NCBI RefSeq assembly: GCF_016097555.1
Contig: NC_054706.1
Span: 60,266,631-60,330,630 of the forward strand
DNA from: Gigantopelta aegis
Lineage: Eukaryota; Mollusca; Gastropoda; Neomphalida; Peltospiridae
DNA length: 64,000 nucleotides
Direction of reading: 5' to 3'
The notes under the pieces were generated by a model. That model was not told the origin of the DNA and did no database searches. It saw nothing but the letters and a program-made list of their open reading frames with translations. This document shows, in pieces, positions 47,817 through 57,338 of the stretch. The position numbers were made by a program, and so were the translations under genes. Position 1 is the first letter of the stretch; each line of letters begins with the position of its first letter.

Positions 47817-47833
47817 ATTGGCGCGCCGGAAAT
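47817..47833 (-). promoter_or_regulatory. E2F-like site with CCAAT box upstream of BIRC5
   Basis: On the minus strand the sequence reads TTTCCGGCGCGCCAAT. It combines an E2F-type GGCGCG core, an ETS-like CCGGAA (plus strand) and an inverted CCAAT, about 67 bp before the BIRC5 ATG. TTTGAA and TTCAAA motifs of CHR type lie between it and the ATG. Known: vertebrate BIRC5 is controlled through E2F and CDE/CHR elements in the cell cycle. Use here is inference. Confidence 0.5.
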
Positions 47834-47927
47834 TGACCGCGCCCTCTACAGGTCTCTTTTGTACTTTGTTAGTAGATGTAGGTTGCTTCATACAAAAGAG
47901 CACCACCCAAGTTTTGACGTAGTGATA

Positions 47928-48078
47928 GAAAGAAAGAAATGTTTTATTTAACGACGCACTCAACACATTTTATTTACGGTTATATGGCGTCAGACATATG
48001 GTTAAGGACCACACAGATTTTGAGAGGAAACCCGCTGTCGCCACTACATGGGCTACTCTTTCCGATTAGCAGCAAGGG

Positions 48079-48080
<2 letters not shown>
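47928..48080 (-). mobile_element. family-B' SINE, tail part, split by the LINE
   Basis: GAAAGAAATGTTTTATTTAA through GATTAGCAGCAAGGGAT (48080). The rest resumes at 51394. Confidence 0.88.
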
Positions 48081-48113
<33 letters not shown>

Positions 48114-51100
48114 CTTTATTTAAAGAAGGTTACACAAATAGTAGTACACTAATCTCCCTTGTGGCCTTCTATCTATTAAGTATTAAACATTATTACTCAA
48201 CATATAATGAAATAAACAATGTAATAACAAAACACAACATAATTATTCTTCATTAAATGCATCGAAACTATAAGGTAAATACGCATGATGGATACATAAT
48301 TAATACAATTTTGTTTACATATACAAACAAATGTTATCACAACTTGATATAATCATAAACAAATATAATTTAAACGTACAGACTCCTGAGTAAAGATGTT
48401 ACTGAACATTACCAAGAGCCAGTGTTGTTATGAATTTTTTTTATTGTCTTTTAAATGAAAGTAAGGATACACTTTTTTTTAATAGAATCTGGGATTGTAT
48501 TCCATGTTTCAACACCAGAATATCTGAAGGAGTATTTATACAATTCAGTGTTGGGTCTTGGCAATACAAGATTATTATGTGTTGCTGATCTCAGGTTATA
48601 TTTATTTGAGCCTGATGATGGTATGAAATAATCACTTATATATGCAGGTGTCAGATTGTTCAACGCCTTATATACTAATGTACCTGTATGGTATGTGCAC
48701 CTATAATCAAAAGGCAACCACTGTAATTCCTTAAAGAGATCTGCTGAAGGAGTTAGCAGTGGTTTATCAAGGATTAGCCTAGCCGCTCTTTTTTGTAGCT
48801 TTATTAATCTGTCAATGTATGTTTTATTGCAGCGACCCCATGTTACTGACCCATAATCAAATATGGGAAGAATATATGCATTATAGAATAGAGATTTTGA
48901 TTCTGGGGTGAGAAATTTGCTAATTTGTCGCAAAAGAGCCAGTTTAGATGAAACTTGTGAACAAATGTGATCAACTTGTGTGTTCCAACTAAGATTTTGA
49001 TCAACACAGAGTCCTAAATGTTTTTGACAATGAGTAGGTGATATAGGGTTATTATTGATATTTAGTTGCAACTGACCAGTTTGGCCCAATTTTTGCTGTG
49101 TACCAATTAACATACATGTAGTTTTAGATGGGTTTATAGACATATTATTATTGATGCACCAAGAGTTTACGGCATCTAAGTTTGTTTGTAACGTAGTCTC
49201 TATTACTGACAAATGTCTGCCAGATGTGTGTAATGTCGTGTCATCTGCATACATATATACACTGACATTTTGGGTAGATAATGGAAGATCATTTATAAAC
49301 ATAAGAAATAAAATAGGCCCAAGAATAGAGCCTTGAGGCACACCAGATACTATACCCAATTCTTTGGAGCTAATATTGTTAATTTGTATACGCTGTTTTC
49401 TGTTGTTTAAGTATGACTTAAACCATTCAACTGTACTCGGTGACAGTCGATATACCTGAAGTTTTTGTAGCAAGATTTGGTGATCCACCAAGTCAAATGC
49501 TTTGCTCAAATCTAAAAATACAGAACCAATCATGTTTCCATTATCTAGTTGTTCCAACCACTGGTCTATTAGAGATGTTAGTGCTGTCTGACATGAGTGT
49601 TTGTCTCTAAATCCTGACTGAGCATTGTGTAGTAGTTCATATTTGTAAAGATAATCTTTTAATTGTTTTGAGACATGTTTTTCAAATATTTTAGAAATTG
49701 TGGGTAAAATAGATATAGGTCTGTAATTATTAGGGTCTTCTTTACATCCACCTTTGTGACATGGCATTACTCTTGCTGTCTTCAGCTTCTGTGGAAAGGT
49801 ACATGTATCAATACTCATATTAATAATGTATGCTACCGAGGGGGCTATATATTCCTTACATAGTTTTAGTAATTTAGGACCAAGACCATCAACACCTGTT
49901 GATTTATTGGAGTCCATTTTATTGATAATATCAATTACCTGAATATCTGTAATATATCGCAGGCTGAAGGAACTATGAGTAGGTAATCTCTGGCGGACTA
50001 GTTTCTCAAGAGTATCAAATACTAGTGTTTTTGAATTTGTTTTGGGGAATGATTTTGATATATTTACAAAATGTTGATTTAGATCTTCTAATATTTCCAA
50101 TGTGTCTGTGGTAGTTTTATTGTTATATATCAACTTTATTGGTACTGGATGTCTGTTGACACATGGTGTAATGCTTTTTAGGTGTTTCCAGAAATAACCT
50201 GGATTTTTACTGTCAGAAACTGCATTATTAAAGAAATCCCTTTTGGCTTTGTCAATAAGATTTGTTGTCTTGTTTCTCCAGACTTTGTACAGTTCCCAGT
50301 TTTTAAACCCATGGTACTTGTCTCTCTTTTGCCTGGCTTGTTTAATTTCTTCAGAATACCATTCAGGTTGGTACATTCGTTTAACCCTTTTAGTTTTAAC
50401 TGGGGCATGCTTATCTAGCAGTTCAGTTAGAATTGAGTACAGTTTACTCAATGCATTATCTGGATTACTAATAAATTTTATACCATCTAGATCAGACATT
50501 GCTAAATCAGAGATAAACTGTTCTTCATTAAATGTTTTATAGCATCGGTAAGTGATAGTTTTATGATTTGTATAGCCTTGTAAATTATTTTCAGATACCC
50601 ATTTTATTTTACGAGTTATACAGACTGGGTAATGATCACTCATGGCTAAACACGGTACCTTAATTTCAACAATATGTTCTCTATGCGTAGAATAAACGTG
50701 ATCTATTGTGGTTGCACTCTCTGCTGATATTCTGGTGGGCTGAGTAATAAGCTGTGCAAGGTCATAATTAGATACTAGTTGTGACAATTTTTTGTTTGCA
50801 AAACCATTAACATAATTAATGTTAAAATCTCCAAGTATGATCAATTCAATGTTTTCTTCATTTGCCTGGCTAATTTCAATTTCATAAAGATCAATCCAAG
50901 ACTGAAATGAATCAGGAGGTCGATATACAAAATTTACTAGAAAAGATTTAGTATGGGGATATTGAATTTCAATCCATATAGATTCTATACTGACACTTTC
51001 CATATCCTTTCTGCGAATGAAAGGTATATGTTCCTTAATATAAACTACAATACCGCCACCTTTCTTTTTACATCGATCTTTACGTTCAATATAAAAACCA

Positions 51101-51393
51101 TCAATCTGTATCTCTGTATCATCTACATCTTCATTTAAAAATGTTTCACACAAACCTAAGATGTCTAAAGACCGATACTGTTTTAGTGTGATTTTAATTT
51201 CTTCCATTTTTGGCATAATATGTTGGATATTAAGATTACCAATACGAAGCCCTTTCTTTTCTAACCCAAATGATGTGTCATTATTAGCATTTATATGCAC
51301 CGTATCAGAGTTAATAGGATCCACTTTCACAACAGAAGAATTTAACTTATTTTTGCCTAGATTGATGGAATTAATATTGATGTCACCTTGAGA
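48081..51393 (-). mobile_element. non-LTR retrotransposon (LINE), CR1/Jockey-like group, 5'-truncated, long ORF intact
   Basis: The 3' end carries a clean (ATT)11 tail (48081-48113 on the plus strand as AAT units). The insertion point shows a 4-bp GGAT duplication (48077-48080 and 51394-51397). One open frame covers nearly all of it. There is no RNase H domain and no separate gag-like ORF1, so the copy lacks the 5' part of a full element. The exact clade needs a tree; the RT motifs look CR1/Jockey-like rather than RTE or L1. It is inserted in a family-B' SINE. Confidence 0.88.
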
Positions 51394-51438
51394 GGATCTT
51401 TTATTTGCGCTTCCCACAGGCAGGATAGCACAAACCAT
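48451..51438 (-). CDS. LINE endonuclease-reverse transcriptase, 995 codons, start inside the flanking SINE
   Basis: Residues about 65-290 form an APE-type endonuclease with NLNIQH, the catalytic Glu in LGLCETFL, LGDFNIN and SDHYPV. Residues about 540-790 form the reverse transcriptase, with NYRPISILPTISKIFE, QSGFRDKHSC, VFLDLSKAFDLVDH, SGVPQGSILGPILFLMFIND and the active-site MYADDTTLH. The rest is the usual C-terminal domain. No stop interrupts the frame. The first about 15 codons ([15 protein letters not shown]) are SINE sequence on the other side of the insertion point, so this ATG is accidental. The first Met in LINE sequence proper comes only after the first endonuclease motif. The true element start has been lost. 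Confidence 0.92.
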   Translation of the reverse strand: MVCAILPVGSANKRSSQGDININSINLGKNKLNSSVVKVDPINSDTVHINANNDTSFGLEKKGLRIGNLNIQHIMPKMEEIKITLKQYRSLDILGLCETFLNEDVDDTEIQIDGFYIERKDRCKKKGGGIVVYIKEHIPFIRRKDMESVSIESIWIEIQYPHTKSFLVNFVYRPPDSFQSWIDLYEIEISQANEENIELIILGDFNINYVNGFANKKLSQLVSNYDLAQLITQPTRISAESATTIDHVYSTHREHIVEIKVPCLAMSDHYPVCITRKIKWVSENNLQGYTNHKTITYRCYKTFNEEQFISDLAMSDLDGIKFISNPDNALSKLYSILTELLDKHAPVKTKRVKRMYQPEWYSEEIKQARQKRDKYHGFKNWELYKVWRNKTTNLIDKAKRDFFNNAVSDSKNPGYFWKHLKSITPCVNRHPVPIKLIYNNKTTTDTLEILEDLNQHFVNISKSFPKTNSKTLVFDTLEKLVRQRLPTHSSFSLRYITDIQVIDIINKMDSNKSTGVDGLGPKLLKLCKEYIAPSVAYIINMSIDTCTFPQKLKTARVMPCHKGGCKEDPNNYRPISILPTISKIFEKHVSKQLKDYLYKYELLHNAQSGFRDKHSCQTALTSLIDQWLEQLDNGNMIGSVFLDLSKAFDLVDHQILLQKLQVYRLSPSTVEWFKSYLNNRKQRIQINNISSKELGIVSGVPQGSILGPILFLMFINDLPLSTQNVSVYMYADDTTLHTSGRHLSVIETTLQTNLDAVNSWCINNNMSINPSKTTCMLIGTQQKLGQTGQLQLNINNNPISPTHCQKHLGLCVDQNLSWNTQVDHICSQVSSKLALLRQISKFLTPESKSLFYNAYILPIFDYGSVTWGRCNKTYIDRLIKLQKRAARLILDKPLLTPSADLFKELQWLPFDYRCTYHTGTLVYKALNNLTPAYISDYFIPSSGSNKYNLRSATHNNLVLPRPNTELYKYSFRYSGVETWNTIPDSIKKKCILTFI

Positions 51439-51635
51439 GGCCTTTGTTGAACCAGTTATGGGTCACTGGTCGGTGTAAGTGGTGTACACTTACCCATTGA
51501 GCCTTGCGGAGCACTCACACAGGGTTTAGAGTCGGTATCTGGATTAAAAATCCCATGCCTCGACTGGGATCCGAACCCAGTACCTACCAGCCTGTAGACC
51601 GATGGCCTAACCAAGACGCCACCAAGGCCGGTGAT
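51394..51635 (-). mobile_element. family-B' SINE, head part, right of the LINE
   Basis: GGATCTTTTATTTGCGCTTC through CTGGGATCCGAACCCAGTAC to CCACCAAGGCCGG. Confidence 0.88.
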
Positions 51636-51855
51636 GACGTAGTGATAGAGGCATCGGGTACTAGATTCGCATCCCGGTGCCATCTCCCACACAAAGCGAG
51701 ATTTAACGATTCAGTGAGTAGGCACGTTTTCTCTCACTAACAACTATAAACACTAGTTGTACTTGAAATACATTCCAGATAGCCGATACATTATTATGTG
51801 TACCCATGACATTGTGCTTGAACCGTAATTCACTAATTGGATATAAGCAGACATA
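51634..51855 (+). mobile_element. family-C SINE, diverged
   Basis: GGTACTAGATTCGCATCCCG (B-box-like), CTCTCACTAACAACTATAAA and ATTGGATATAAGCAG match the two other family-C copies. Confidence 0.7.
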
Positions 51856-52265
51856 TTCATAATTTCCAGATTCATCAAATACTTATTGTAGTTCGCATCA
51901 TGAAAACTATCTAAAAATAAAATAATTTTTAATCTGTCAGCAAGAACTATATTTTTAAAAGAAATATAATTCTTAACATTTCCGATCGTTCTTGCCGCTT
52001 CTTCTCTTGATGTGTACTGCTGACACTTTTTTTTCTTCTTTTTTTTTGGGTACTTACGTACTCGATGCCGCATTTTGCAAAGATCTTTTTACACTCATGT
52101 TTAGTCGACTACCGTACACAAAGTGCTAAATATTGCGTACAAAAATGAATTCCATAAATTTACAACCGTAATGGAGGCCGTCAATTTTTGTAACTTAAAT
52201 ACAGAAGTGGCTATATATATTGGGCGGTCATCTTTTGGGGTGAAAGACCATTGTAAGGTAGACTA

Positions 52266-52369
52266 AATATTTTTGTCTGTAAAGCTAGATTTTTTATTTT
52301 TTTTTATTTTTTATTATTTGTCTGTTATATTTATATTTTATAAAATGTAGCTTTACAGACAGAAATATT
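52266..52369. repeat. hairpin with 22-bp arms
   Basis: AATATTTTTGTCTGTAAAGC (52266 on) pairs with GCTTTACAGACAGAAATATT (to 52369), leaving an AT-rich loop of about 60 bases. Confidence 0.75.
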
Positions 52370-52470
52370 CATGCTGGCATCCAAGCAAAATGATATCGAG
52401 TAGTGGGAACCTTTTTAATGTTATTAATAAGCGAAAAGGTAAACATTTTCCGGGATTGGGGGTAAAGAAG

Positions 52471-52660
52471 AAGTTTGTTTCGTTTAATGACACCACTAGA
52501 GCACATTGATTATTAATAATCGCCTACTGGATGTCAAACATTTGGTAATTTTGACATAGTCATAGAGAGGAAACCCGCTACATTTTTCCACTAGTAGCAA
52601 CGGATCTTTTATATACATCACCCCACAGACAGGATAACACATACCACAGTGCGGTGGCGG
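52471..52660 (-). mobile_element. family-A SINE, head truncated
   Basis: GTTTGTTTCGTTTAATGACA, ACCCGCTACATTTTTCCACT, CCCCACAGACAGGATAACAC. It ends before the tRNA-like head. Confidence 0.75.
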
Positions 52661-52996
52661 ATCGGGTGTGTGTGTGTGTGTGTGTGAATAGGGTGGCTAG
52701 CCACCCCCTCCCTTCCTGTGAAATTTAAAAAAAATGTTAATTCCATATTTAATGAATTTTACGAATTAATCGCAGTCGCTGTACTGATCGACATAATTTT
52801 GCCATTTTTATCAATACATTAAACATGACGTCACAGACAAAATATTACGTTTGTATCTGTGACGTTTAATGTTATCTTTACCGTAAGCTCCCACCCGTTC
52901 ACTCCATTCCAATACCCCCCCCCCCCCATTATTTTCTAGATTGTGGCACAACCTTTCTGGCTGAAACGAGAAATAGCCTATCCCCCCTCCCCCCAT

Positions 52997-53133
52997 CCAC
53001 GTAGTAAAGCGTTCGCCTGATGCGCGGTCGGTTTGGGGTCGTCCCTGTCGGTGGGCCCATTGGGCTATTTCTCGTTCTGGGCAGCAAGTGCACCACGATT
53101 GGTATATCAATGGCCGTGGTATGTGCTTGAATC
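52997..53133 (+). mobile_element. family-A SINE, head part, split by a foldback-like element
   Basis: ACGTAGTAAAGCGTTCGCCT, GGTCGGTTTGGGGTCG, TTGGTATATCAATGGCCGTG, stopping at TGTGCTTGAATC. It resumes at 55520. Confidence 0.8.
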
Positions 53134-53539
53134 GGATCGTAGTCATAACGGCCCCAGTACTAAACGGCCTTAACAATAATTGGTCAAAACGGCCCTTAAC
53201 AAAAGTCAATTCGGCCCTTGAAAAAAGTCAAGACGGCCTTAGATATAATACTTTAAAATGTATTTCATCTACACAAGTGTCGAGAAAGATAACTGTGCAA
53301 AGACAGTTTTTATAGTACGGTCTCACTACACGGATATTACCTGCGTCTTATTTATGTTTGAATAAACAAAGAGTTTAAAATCTACATATGTGGTTAGTGT
53401 ACTAGTACATCTGTGTTAATATGTAGATTTTAAGTACAGGTAAGTTTTGGAGAAACATGAATAGTTATTATTATAACCATTTCAAACACATCGCCCGAGC
53501 CATTATAAGTAGTATGAGGGCCTTCCTGGGGCCATGACC

Positions 53540-53830
53540 TACTTTCCGTGACCTTGACCTTGGTGTACTTGGCAGGTGTGAGTCATAGTGGTGTGGTCTA
53601 CTAGGGTGAACGCTCGCCCGTGTCCCTGACCGACTTAGGATGGTACTGATGTCCTTGGACTGGCCCTGACCGACTTAGGTTGGTACTGATGTCCTTGGAC
53701 TGGCCCTAACCGATTTGTTTAGCATTGATCGACTTAGAGGACAGTGACTGGTATACCTGGGCAGGTGTGCGACCTTGGTGTAAGTCATAGCCTTGACGTA
53801 CTTGGTGTGTGACTCGTCGCCTAGCCTTGA
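53540..53830. repeat. degenerate tandem repeat in the foldback-like element
   Basis: Phrases such as CTGACCGACTTAGG, TGGTACTGATGTCCTTGGAC and CCTTGGTGTA recur two or three times. The pair around 53625-53705 is nearly identical. Confidence 0.65.
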
Positions 53831-53844
53831 CAGGGATGGTGTAG

Positions 53845-53967
53845 GATCCAAAATTGCTACTAATGGGAAAGTGCAGCGGGTTTCCTCTCTAAAACTGTCA
53901 GAAGTATGTTTCACATCCAATAGCCGATGATTAATAAATCGAGATGCTCTAGTGGTGTCGTTAACCT
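53845..53967 (+). mobile_element. family-A SINE tail fragment inside the foldback-like element
   Basis: CACATCCAATAGCCGATGAT then TCTAGTGGTGTCGTTAAC. Confidence 0.7.
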
Positions 53968-54510
53968 ACCACTTCTAAGGACTGCCCGACGCGAGGTAGT
54001 GTATTTAATTTTAGCGCGCTGAATGATGAATGGTTATCACTGTTTACATCCGGCAAGTGATGGTATCTTGTGTTGTCAGTCTCTAAATAAAATACTCTAC
54101 GGAACTTCTAGAAGTTAAGTTCTCAAAGTCTGGCAGAAAGACGAAATGATTGAAATAGGTGAAAAAAGGAATTCTCGTTCTACACTATCTGATAGCGCAT
54201 TCACAAGATTATAATGAACTGACCTATTTCGTCGCTTCATCCCGCGAGCACACACACACCCACACATATATATGGTTTAAATGACAGATTTTGCCAATGT
54301 TTCGGTAGCTCAGTCGTTAGCGTAGTCGACTTGAGCGTGAAAGGTACGTCGTTCGTATCTCATGTGGTAGAAGTTTTTTTTCTTCTATTATTATTTTTTA
54401 AATTAGTTTATTTATTTATTTATTTATTTGTTTTTATTATTTATTTATTTTTTTATTTATTTATTATGTTCAAGCAGAACCCAATACAAGCATCCTCTAA
54501 TAACCCTGTG

Positions 54511-54896
54511 TGGACGGGACGTAGCTCAGTGTTCCCTTGATGTGCGGTAGGTCTGGGATCGATCCCCGTCGGTGGGCCCATTGGGCTATATCCAGCCAGT
54601 GCTCCACAACTGGACAACGACCGTGGTATGTGCTATCCTGCATGTGGGAAGCGCAACTAAAAGATCCCTTGCTGCTAATCGGAAGAGTAGCCCATGTAGT
54701 GGCGACAGCGGGGTTTCTCTCAAAATCTGTGGTCCTTAACCATATGTCCGTATAACCGTAAATAAAATGTGTTGAGTGCGTCGTTAAATAAAGCATTTCT
54801 TTCTTTCCTCAATCAATATCTGTGTGGTCCTTAACCATATGTCCGTATAACCGTAAATAAAATGTGTTGAGTAAATAAAACATTTCCTTCCTCGTA
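54511..54896 (+). mobile_element. family-B SINE inside the foldback-like element, tail duplicated
   Basis: The head GGACGGGACGTAGCTCAGTG, and GGGATCGATCCCCGTC. The tail segment TGTGTGGTCCTTAACCATAT ... AAAATGTGTTGAG occurs twice in a row, the second time at about 54808-54890. Confidence 0.82.
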
Positions 54897-54959
54897 AAAT
54901 AAAGATTAATTGAATACAAATATTTATTTTTAGTATTTTGTTTTAGTCATAGGGAAAGA

Positions 54960-55077
54960 AAGACATATTTGTCTCGAAGAAAGGAATGTTTGTTAAGAAG
55001 AAAGGCATATGCGTTAAGGAGAAGAAAGGAATATTTGTTAAGGAGAAGAAAGGGATGTTTGTTAAGGGAAGAAAGGA

Positions 55078-55115
<38 letters not shown>
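54960..55115. repeat. GAAGAAAGGAATRTTTGTTAAG minisatellite and (TG)n
   Basis: Five or so units of about 25 bp (AGAAGAAAGGAATATTTGTT type) at 54970-55080 run into a (TG)n microsatellite at 55080-55112. Confidence 0.85.
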
Positions 55116-55116
<1 letters not shown>

Positions 55117-55519
55117 ATCGTCCGGGAGGCACGGCCGGGTCGGTCTATCAGTGTTGTTAAATAAAATGTTAATTGGTGGTCTTAATTACAATAGTAAATT
55201 GCGTTGTGTAGGCTAATAAATTGTTACCAGTGATTCCGTTGTTTTGGTTGTTTTGATACATATTTTTGAACTGCCTGTGATATAGGCTATATTGATTACT
55301 AATTATTACTAATGTGAATTAATTTAACGTGATAGTAGGCCTACCTATTGGCCGTTTTGACCATTTCTTTTGGCCGTTTTGACTTTTTTCTTTGGCCGTT
55401 TTGACCATTTTCTTTGGCCCTTTTAACTTTTTTCTTTGGCCGTTTTGACTTTTTTCTTTGGCCGTTTTGACTTACATGTTCAAGGCCGTTTCATCATGGG
55501 GCCGTTTTGACCGCATACC

Positions 55520-55675
55520 CTTGAATCCTGTCTTGGGGAAGTGCATATAAAAAAATCCATTATTGCTGCTAATTGAAAAATGTAGCTGATGGAATTACCA
55601 AATGTTTGACGTCCAATAGCCGATGAATAATTAATCACTGTACTCTAGTGATGTCGTTAGACAAAACAAACTTTA
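55520..55675 (+). mobile_element. family-A SINE, tail part, right of the foldback-like element
   Basis: CTTGAATCCTGTCTTGGGGA, CCAATAGCCGATGAATAATT, AGTGATGTCGTTAGACAAAA. Confidence 0.8.
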
Positions 55676-56309
55676 TGTTTGAGTTACGCGGGCCACATGC
55701 GGATAGGTAGTCAGGGTAGTGTGTGACGTCAAATAGGAGTTCCGACTATTGAGCAAACTTTTGCACACGGCACGTTTCATGAATGTTGACTGGTAACTAA
55801 ACACATTCTGTCAGTCATCTACTGTGCAAGCTGTTTTGAAGCGTATAGCGCATAGAGATTCAGTTCTAGTTAATTTGGTGACCCCAAAACAAGAGGAATT
55901 TAAGTAAACACGTTTGGTGGGTATATTAAGAAGATGTATCATTTATATTTGGTTATCATTTGATAATGTTTAGTGTATGAAGATTATGGTGTATTGGTCT
56001 ATAGGTGTTACTAGTTTTGTTTGTCACGCTTGAACTCATCTGACAGTCGCTGTTTAAAGTAATTTTACATCCTGGTTTCAGATTTGACATTTGGCCAAGA
56101 GAATGAAAGTTATAGATTTGCGTCCGAACAATTTTAAAAACACATGAGGCTTTTTTTCATTTTTCATTATTTTAATTGATCTATTATTTCCATAGTAGAT
56201 TCAAGTCCAAATGAGGTCGACACATCAGGAGTTCGGCAATTTTCGTCAATGTATTGGCACGAGGACCTCGTAGACATTACCACTATTGTCAATATTGACG
56301 ATTTGGAAC

Positions 56310-56492
56310 TTGGGCAAGAGCTCCACCCGTTCCCCCCATCATTTATAATAGGTTAGGGTTAGGGATAGAGTTAGGGTTAGGGTTAGGGTTAGGGCCCCAT
56401 GCCCCACTTTTCTATATATACCCCATCAAAAAATCCCTCTTTAGATCGATAACTAATGGGGGGAACGGGCGGTACACTTTCCGGAACTTGAA
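56310..56492. mobile_element. small palindromic repeat with internal TTAGGG run
   Basis: CCCGTTCCCCCCAT at the left pairs with ATGGGGGGAACGGG at the right, and GAACTTG-like ends are also inverted. Between them lies GGTTAGGGTTAGGG and related units (about 56350-56393). Confidence 0.6.
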
Positions 56493-56509
56493 TTTGTGTG
56501 ATGATCATT

Positions 56510-56800
56510 AAAGGGACACACCCTAGTTGTTAACCATTACGCCGTTGTTTTGCACTATTAAACCCATTTTTTCACAAATAAAATTGCACTTTACTTACCG
56601 TTTATTATTTAGAATATACATTTTCATTCACCTGAAGTGTTTTTTTGGTAATCCTGGTGTTTGTAATACCACAAAATGCATTTTTCGTATTTCATAAAAT
56701 GCCACGGGCCTCTGAAAAAACCCCGTTGAGCAGACAAGGTCTAAAGGGGATATTCCCATTTCAATGTCACAGACGTTGGTATACCACGTGACCGTTATCA
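56510..56800. repeat. family-F-like repeat
   Basis: AAAGGGACACACCCTAGTTG, then CACCTGAAGTGTTTTTTTGG and AATCCTGGTGTTTGTAATAC resemble the reverse complement of the copies at 34832 and 36449. Confidence 0.5.
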
Positions 56801-57338
56801 TTTTGGTTCGGTTTGTTTTCTCGTGCACAGTTCGCGCAATCAACATCCGATTTGTTGTTGTTTGCTTGTTGTTCATTTGTGAGATTTTTCTTCACAGTTT
56901 GTGAACATTTTCAGTAACAATAAAGTTTGGAGCATTTTAAATGGACAGTCCAAAAATAAATAAAAGAAAGAAGAGAGGATCGGACTATTTAATAATATAA
57001 AAAAAAAAGAGAATAATTTCGACATATAATTTTGAACGGAGGTTTAAAAGTTTAAAGTCCGATCTATATGGTCCGGGCCGGGGGAGTTGGGGTGAGTTTA
57101 AGGTGGGCGGAATTTGGAATACGAATTTAGTAGTTAGGTCAAAGACCTAAAGCCAAATTGAGCTTATTCATACAACTCATGTCTGGACAAAAATTTATGT
57201 CCAAAGAACAAAATTAGAGTGCTCGACCGAAAGGGTTTTAAGGTGATTTGAGCAATTTAGACGGGCTGCCAAAATAAAGTGTGTCGGACTGTTTACAAAA
57301 AAAAAAAAGTCCAACTAAGCCCTTGGAACGGTTGGCGA

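Larger units (their letters stand above)
53134..55519. mobile_element. 2.4-kb foldback-like element with tandem GGCCGTTTTGAC ends, 8-bp target duplication
   Basis: Both ends are made of spaced copies of GTCAAAACGGCC. At the left they read outward-in from 53134 (AACGGCCCC, AAACGGCC, GTCAAAACGGCCC) to about 53240. At the right they are the inverse (GGCCGTTTTGACTTTTTTC units) from about 55350 to 55519. CTTGAATC occurs at 53126-53133 and 55520-55527, and the surrounding family-A SINE is continuous once the insert is removed. The interior has SINE pieces and tandem GACCTTGGTG-type sequence but no transposase-like ORF. Known: foldback elements have long TIRs built of short tandem repeats, and 8-bp duplications occur with hAT and P types. 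Confidence 0.78.
55676..57338. other. intergenic stretch, no gene seen
   Basis: It contains a perfect CRE palindrome TGACGTCA (55724-55731) in a patch that could be a promoter or 5' UTR, a palindromic repeat with TTAGGG units (56310-56492), a family-F-like repeat (about 56510-56800) and AGTCCRA-rich sequence near 56940-57320. Confidence 0.4.

Noticed and set aside
54986-55216. Lys/Glu-rich ORF FVKEKKGIFVKEKK
   Set aside because: Translation of a 25-bp minisatellite followed by (TG)n.
56345-56395. Chromosome-end telomere
   Set aside because: Only about six imperfect TTAGGG units, bounded on both sides by ordinary sequence and inside a palindromic repeat.
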